From: Desulfovibrio sp.
GTDB taxonomy: Bacteria; Desulfobacterota; Desulfovibrionia; Desulfovibrionales; Desulfovibrionaceae
Length of the DNA stretch: 35,835 bases
Direction: 5' to 3'
Assembly: GCA_031272715.1 (NCBI GenBank)
Contig: JAISTH010000030.1
Location: 1-35,835 of the forward strand
The position numbers were made by a program, and so were the translations under genes. Shown here piece after piece: positions 32,094-35,835 of this stretch. How positions within the stretch are numbered: position 1 is the stretch's first letter; every line of letters starts with the position of its first letter. The notes beneath the pieces were generated by a model that had not been told where the DNA came from, searched no databases, and saw nothing but the letters and a program-made list of their open reading frames with translations.

Positions 32094-34694
32094 CTACCGC
32101 GCATCCAGGACCAGTCCGTCCTCGCCCATGTCCACGACCACCTTCTGCCCGTCCCGGATGGCTCCCGCCACGATCTCCCTGGCCAACGGCGTCTCCAGGT
32201 GCTGCTGCACGAACCGCTTCAAGGGCCGTGCCCCGTAGACGGGATCGTAGGCCGCGCCGCCGATGTAGCTCCGGGCCTTCTCCGTCAGTTCCAGCGTGAT
32301 CTTGCGATCCTCGAGCCTGCGCCGCAGGCGCTCCACCTGCAGATCGACGATCTTCACGAGCTCGTCCTTGGAGAGGGGGAGGAAGAGCACCGTCTCGTCC
32401 ACCCTGTTCAGGAACTCCGGCCGGAAGTTCCGCCGCAGCTCCTCCATGACGCTCTCCCGTGCCTCCTCGGTTATGTGCCCGTCCTTCGTGATGCCCTTGA
32501 GCAGGAACATGGACCCGATGTTGGACGTCATGATCACGATGACGTTGCGGAAATCCACGGTCCGTCCCTGGCTGTCCGTGAGCCTGCCGTCGTCCAGCAG
32601 CTGCAGAAGCGTGTTGAAGACGTCGGGGTGCGCCTTCTCCACCTCGTCGAAGAGCACGACGCAGTACGGCTTGCGCCGCACCGCCTCGGTGAGCTGGCCG
32701 CCCTCGTCGTAGCCGATGTAGCCCGGCGGGGAGCCGATGAGCCGGGACACGGAATGCTTCTCCATGTACTCGCTCATGTCGAGGCGCACCATGTTGTCCT
32801 CGGTGTCGAAGAGGGCCTCGGCCAGGGCCTTGCAGAGCTCGGTCTTGCCCACCCCCGTCGGCCCCAGGAAGAGGAAGGAGCCCGTGGGCCTTCCCGGATC
32901 GGAGAGTCCGGCCCTGGCCCTCAGGACCGCCTCGCTCACCTTCCGGACCGCCTCGTCCTGGCCCACCACCCGCCTGTGGAGTTCCTCCGGGAGCCTGAGC
33001 AGCTTCTCCCGCTCCGACTCCAGAAGCCGCGTCACCGGGATCCCGGTCCACTTCCCCACGATCTCCGCCACGTCGTCGGGCCGCACCTCCTCCCGCAGAA
33101 GCCGGCCCCCGTCCTCCGACGCGCCCCCGGAGGAGTCGGCAAGCTGCTTCTCCAGCGCCGGGAGCTTCCCGTACTTGAGCTCCGAGGCCCGGCCGAAATC
33201 CCCGGCCCGCTCGGCCTGCTCGAGGGCGAGCCTGGTCTGCTCGATCCGCTCCTTGACCTCCCGCATGGAGTCGATGGAGCCCTTCTCCCGCTCCCACTGC
33301 GCCAAAAGCGCCGCCTGCTCCCCGCGCATCTGGGCCAGCTCGTTCTCCAGCTTCTCCAGACGCTCCCTGGAAGCCGCGTCGCTCTCCTTGCGCAAGGCCT
33401 CCCGCTCGATCTCCAGCTGCATGACCTTGCGGTTGACCTCGTCGAGATCCGAGGGGAGGGAATCGATCTCCGTACGGATCATGGCCGCGGCCTCGTCGAT
33501 GAGATCTATGGCCTTGTCCGGCAGCTGGCGGTCCGTGATGTAGCGGTTGGAGAGCACCACGGCGTCCACGATGGCGGAGTCGCTGATGCGCACCCCGTGG
33601 TGCACCTCGAAGCGCTCCTTCAACCCCCGCAGGATCGAGATGGCGTCCTCCACCGTGGGCTCGTCCACCATCACGGGCTGGAACCGGCGCTCCAGCGCCG
33701 GATCCTTCTCGATGTACTTGCGATACTCGTCAACCGTGGTGGCGCCGATGCAGTGCAACTCCCCCCGGGCCAGCATGGGCTTGAGCAGGTTCCCGGCGTC
33801 CATGGCGCCTTCGGCCTTGCCCGCCCCCACGATGGTGTGCAGCTCGTCGATGAACAGGATGATCTGCCCCTCGGCCTTGGCCACCTCGTTGAGCACGGCC
33901 TTGAGCCGTTCCTCGAACTCCCCGCGGTACTTGGCCCCGGCGATGAGGGCCCCCATGTCCAGGGCGAAGAGACTGCGCCCCTTCAACCCCTCCGGGACGT
34001 CCCCCTTCACGATGCGGAAGGCGAGCCCCTCGACGATGGCCGTCTTGCCGACCCCGGCCTCGCCGATGAGGACGGGATTGTTCTTGGTGCGCCTGGACAG
34101 TATCCGGATCACCCGGCGGATCTCCCCGTCCCTGCCGATGACGGGATCCATCTTGCCCTGACGGGCCGCGTCCACCAGGTCCCTCGCGTACTTGGACAGC
34201 GCCTCGAAGGTGTCCTCGGGATTGGCGCTGGTCACCCTCGCCCCGCCCCGCAGTTCCTCCATGGCCTGCACGAAGGCCGCCCTCGTGATCTTGTATTCCT
34301 GCAGCACCTGCCCCAGCGGACAGGAACGGTCCACGTTGGTCAGCGCGGCGAAGAGATGATCCACGCTCACGTATTCGTCCCGCATCCGCTTCGCCTCTTT
34401 CTGGGCGTCCCCCAGGACCGCGGCGAGCCTCTGCGTGATGACGATCTTCGAGGGATCCATCCCCTGGCCCGAGACGGAAGGACGGCGCTTCACCGCCGTC
34501 TCCACGGCCACGGTGAACGCCCGGACCTGCACGCCCATGTGCTCGAGTATCCGCGGCACGATCCCCTTCTCCTGCCCCACGAGGGCCAGGGCGAGATGCT
34601 CGACGTCCGCCTCCTGGTGTCCCATGCCCCCGGCCAGCATCTGCGCTTCGCCGATGGCCTCCCGGGACTTGTCCGTGAACTTGCTGGTATCCAT
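32094..34694 (-). CDS. clpB: ATP-dependent disaggregase ClpB
   Basis: ClpB pulls proteins out of aggregates with DnaK/DnaJ. The ATG at 34694 ([18 protein letters not shown]) with GGAGGGG before it gives 866 residues, usual length. It has an N-terminal Clp domain, first AAA+ with Walker A GEAGVGKT and Walker [11 protein letters not shown], a coiled-coil M-domain (about 400-520), second AAA+ with GPTGVGKT and [13 protein letters not shown], arginine finger region, and a C-terminal D2-small domain. The pore loop YRGEFEERL is present. It lies 33 bases after the cbpM-like gene. A TTG start 18 bases earlier is less likely. Confidence 0.97.
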   Translation of the reverse strand: MDTSKFTDKSREAIGEAQMLAGGMGHQEADVEHLALALVGQEKGIVPRILEHMGVQVRAFTVAVETAVKRRPSVSGQGMDPSKIVITQRLAAVLGDAQKEAKRMRDEYVSVDHLFAALTNVDRSCPLGQVLQEYKITRAAFVQAMEELRGGARVTSANPEDTFEALSKYARDLVDAARQGKMDPVIGRDGEIRRVIRILSRRTKNNPVLIGEAGVGKTAIVEGLAFRIVKGDVPEGLKGRSLFALDMGALIAGAKYRGEFEERLKAVLNEVAKAEGQIILFIDELHTIVGAGKAEGAMDAGNLLKPMLARGELHCIGATTVDEYRKYIEKDPALERRFQPVMVDEPTVEDAISILRGLKERFEVHHGVRISDSAIVDAVVLSNRYITDRQLPDKAIDLIDEAAAMIRTEIDSLPSDLDEVNRKVMQLEIEREALRKESDAASRERLEKLENELAQMRGEQAALLAQWEREKGSIDSMREVKERIEQTRLALEQAERAGDFGRASELKYGKLPALEKQLADSSGGASEDGGRLLREEVRPDDVAEIVGKWTGIPVTRLLESEREKLLRLPEELHRRVVGQDEAVRKVSEAVLRARAGLSDPGRPTGSFLFLGPTGVGKTELCKALAEALFDTEDNMVRLDMSEYMEKHSVSRLIGSPPGYIGYDEGGQLTEAVRRKPYCVVLFDEVEKAHPDVFNTLLQLLDDGRLTDSQGRTVDFRNVIVIMTSNIGSMFLLKGITKDGHITEEARESVMEELRRNFRPEFLNRVDETVLFLPLSKDELVKIVDLQVERLRRRLEDRKITLELTEKARSYIGGAAYDPVYGARPLKRFVQQHLETPLAREIVAGAIRDGQKVVVDMGEDGLVLDAR

Positions 34695-34727
34695 GCTCCC
34701 CTCCGTCCTCAAAGCCGTTCCGCGTCA

Positions 34728-35009
34728 TCAGCGGTTTTCGCCGTCCTCCAGGCCCTGCAGCGTCCGTATCGTCCGTTCCAGCATGTCGATGCGCTCGAGC
34801 AGGTCCACGATGATCGTCCCGCCCACCACCGACACCTCAAGGTCGCAACAAAGGCGCTCCAGCTTCCTCACCTTGTAGACGTCGCCGTCGAAGAAGCGGG
34901 GGGACTGCCCCTGCTCCGTCTCGATCCACCCCAGCGCCAGCAGCTCCTGCAGGCGGTCCGGGGCGATGCCGGTGACTTCCACGAATTCCTCGTATGCCAG
35001 AAGTTCCAT
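34728..35009 (-). CDS. CbpM-like chaperone modulator
   Basis: This 93-residue protein has a MerR-type winged HTH start (MELLAYEEFVEVTGIAPDRLQELLALGWIE) and a long helical second half (VDLLERIDMLERTIRTLQGL), the layout of CbpM. CbpM binds the DnaJ homologue CbpA and blocks its co-chaperone activity. GGAGGGGAG precedes the ATG. Position directly before clpB supports a chaperone role. A dnaJ/cbpA gene would normally lie just upstream; here the iscB gene starts after only 52 bases. Confidence 0.82.
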   Translation of the reverse strand: MELLAYEEFVEVTGIAPDRLQELLALGWIETEQGQSPRFFDGDVYKVRKLERLCCDLEVSVVGGTIIVDLLERIDMLERTIRTLQGLEDGENR

Positions 35010-35029
35010 CTCCCCTCCATTTTTCGTTT

Positions 35030-35056
35030 AATGGCACTACACAAAATGGCACTACA
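35030..35056. repeat. 12-bp direct repeats at the iscB/cbpM boundary
   Basis: AATGGCACTACA occurs at 35030-35041 and again at 35045-35056, 15 bases apart, in the 52-base gap between the iscB stop and the cbpM start. AT-rich on the iscB side and high GC on the other, so this is probably at or near the element's right end. Confidence 0.6.
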
Positions 35057-35061
35057 GACTA

Positions 35062-35835
35062 TCACGTCTTAACCCACTCCCGCATCCTGCTGGTCGCCGC
35101 CGAGACCCTCACAAGACCTTTCAGGTTCACGGTCTTGCTGCTCTTTCCGCTTTCCGTCTTCAGACGGTTTCCGTGTATGTCCTTCAACACACAATTTCCG
35201 GCACTTCTCACGCCGCAAAGAAACCATGTCCTCCCATTGTATGTCACTTTGTCGTTGACGCGGAACCCGAACTTGCACTTGCTTCTGTTCGCAAGAATCC
35301 TTGCATGATGCTGCTGCGCTGGATGCGAGTAGCCGTTTATATATCTGGATTTCTTCAATGCCTGCCCCTGGGATCGTTGATATGTTCCCTTGGCGTGACA
35401 CACTTCCATCAAATATCCGTCGGGTATGCTCACATCGTCCACATCGGCACCGTTGTCATACAAGTAGAAGAGGGATATGCACACCGCATCGTTCACGTGG
35501 GATTTTGGCAGACCGAAATGTTGCCGTATGGCCTTCGTGTCGCCTCCGGACGTTTTCGTGAACGGGATGCCATTCTCCGTCAAATATTCGCAAATGCGAC
35601 CGTTTATGATGTCCGTCTGCGTCGCATGCCTTGTCTTGGACCTGTCGCCATTTCTGTTGTTCAGGCAGACCAGCCCGTTGTCCGCTTTCCTGTGGCATTC
35701 GCGACAAAGCGTGACTAGATTGTCCGGAATATCGGCTCCCTGTTCCCGCCTTGGCTTTATGTGGTGAACCTCCAGTTGCACGTTTTTCTTTCCGCACTCC
35801 TGACAGGTGTAACCGTCCCTGTCCAGGACGTACTG
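35062..35835 (-). CDS. iscB: IscB RNA-guided endonuclease (3' part, runs off the right edge)
   Basis: IscB is a nuclease encoded in IS200/IS605-type elements and guided by an omega-RNA; it is held to be the ancestor group of Cas9. The visible 257 residues start inside the HNH domain: a C-x2-C zinc knuckle (YTCQECGKK), catalytic His-His in LEVHHIKPR, NLVTLCRECH with the second C-x2-C. After about 60 residues comes the RuvC-III part GLPKSHVNDAVCIS, with the His and Asp of the third RuvC motif, then a basic C-terminal region (KCKFGFRVNDKVTYNGRTW, the DNA-contacting end of IscB). The N-terminal PLMP, RuvC-I and bridge helix lie beyond 35835. Lower GC than neighbours. Nothing in the visible part is broken, so it may be active. 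Other HNH proteins lack the H-x-x-D-A RuvC-III motif at this spacing. Confidence 0.88.
   Translation of the reverse strand, partial: QYVLDRDGYTCQECGKKNVQLEVHHIKPRREQGADIPDNLVTLCRECHRKADNGLVCLNNRNGDRSKTRHATQTDIINGRICEYLTENGIPFTKTSGGDTKAIRQHFGLPKSHVNDAVCISLFYLYDNGADVDDVSIPDGYLMEVCHAKGTYQRSQGQALKKSRYINGYSHPAQQHHARILANRSKCKFGFRVNDKVTYNGRTWFLCGVRSAGNCVLKDIHGNRLKTESGKSSKTVNLKGLVRVSAATSRMREWVKT

Noticed and set aside
31980-35072. A 1030-codon open frame on the plus strand opposite clpB and glmU
   Set aside because: It is the antisense shadow of high-GC clpB/glmU; its peptide is His/Leu/Arg/Pro-rich without any domain, while the minus strand encodes complete conserved proteins.

Overview
The window is mostly high-GC DNA (roughly 65-70% by eye) and fits a delta-type sulfate reducer of the Desulfovibrio/Desulfovibrionaceae kind. 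The clues are a TrmD fused to a second RNA methyltransferase domain, the string trmD-rplS-rnhB-rsmI-HPr-ptsI-smpB, a zapB-zapA-6S RNA-rny string, a CarD-type regulator beside HU, and a class III (anaerobic) ribonucleotide reductase. The lineage is inferred from gene content only. Three AT-rich patches (about 1-1250, 16990-18400 and 35010 to the right end) look imported.

Left part (minus strand, 1266-12400): one long urea operon that reads urtA-urtB-urtC-urtD-urtE-ureD-ureA-ureB-ureC-ureE-ureF. The Urt ABC transporter brings urea in, urease (UreABC) splits it to ammonia and CO2, and UreD/E/F mature the nickel site. UreG is not in the window: where it would usually follow ureF, an AT-rich fragment of a DUF1703-type nuclease gene begins, carrying what looks like domain V of a group II intron. 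Upstream of urtA is a candidate sigma-54 promoter with a pair of 18-bp repeats placed like enhancer sites. CarD and HU genes follow on the same strand.

Middle (plus strand, 14144-30394): an anaerobic ribonucleotide reductase (nrdD) behind a strong sigma-70-like promoter and a 550-base leader; an AT-rich islet with an unknown gene and a DUF4160/DUF2442 pair; an MFS transporter; the translation/RNA/PTS string trmD, rplS, rnhB (apparently starting at CTG), rsmI, HPr, ptsI, smpB; then zapB, zapA, 6S RNA, rny, a TRIC/UPF0126 membrane protein and a class V aminotransferase. Four tandem 55-bp repeats and a clear minus-strand terminator lie between the convergent aminotransferase and glmU genes.

Right part (minus strand, 30668-35835): glmU, clpB and a CbpM-like chaperone modulator, directly followed by the 3' part of an iscB gene (HNH and RuvC-III parts visible), an RNA-guided nuclease of the IS200/IS605 world and a relative of the Cas9 ancestor. 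Its guide RNA locus would lie beyond the right edge. The dnaJ-type gene that often precedes cbpM is not seen, so the element may have entered between them.
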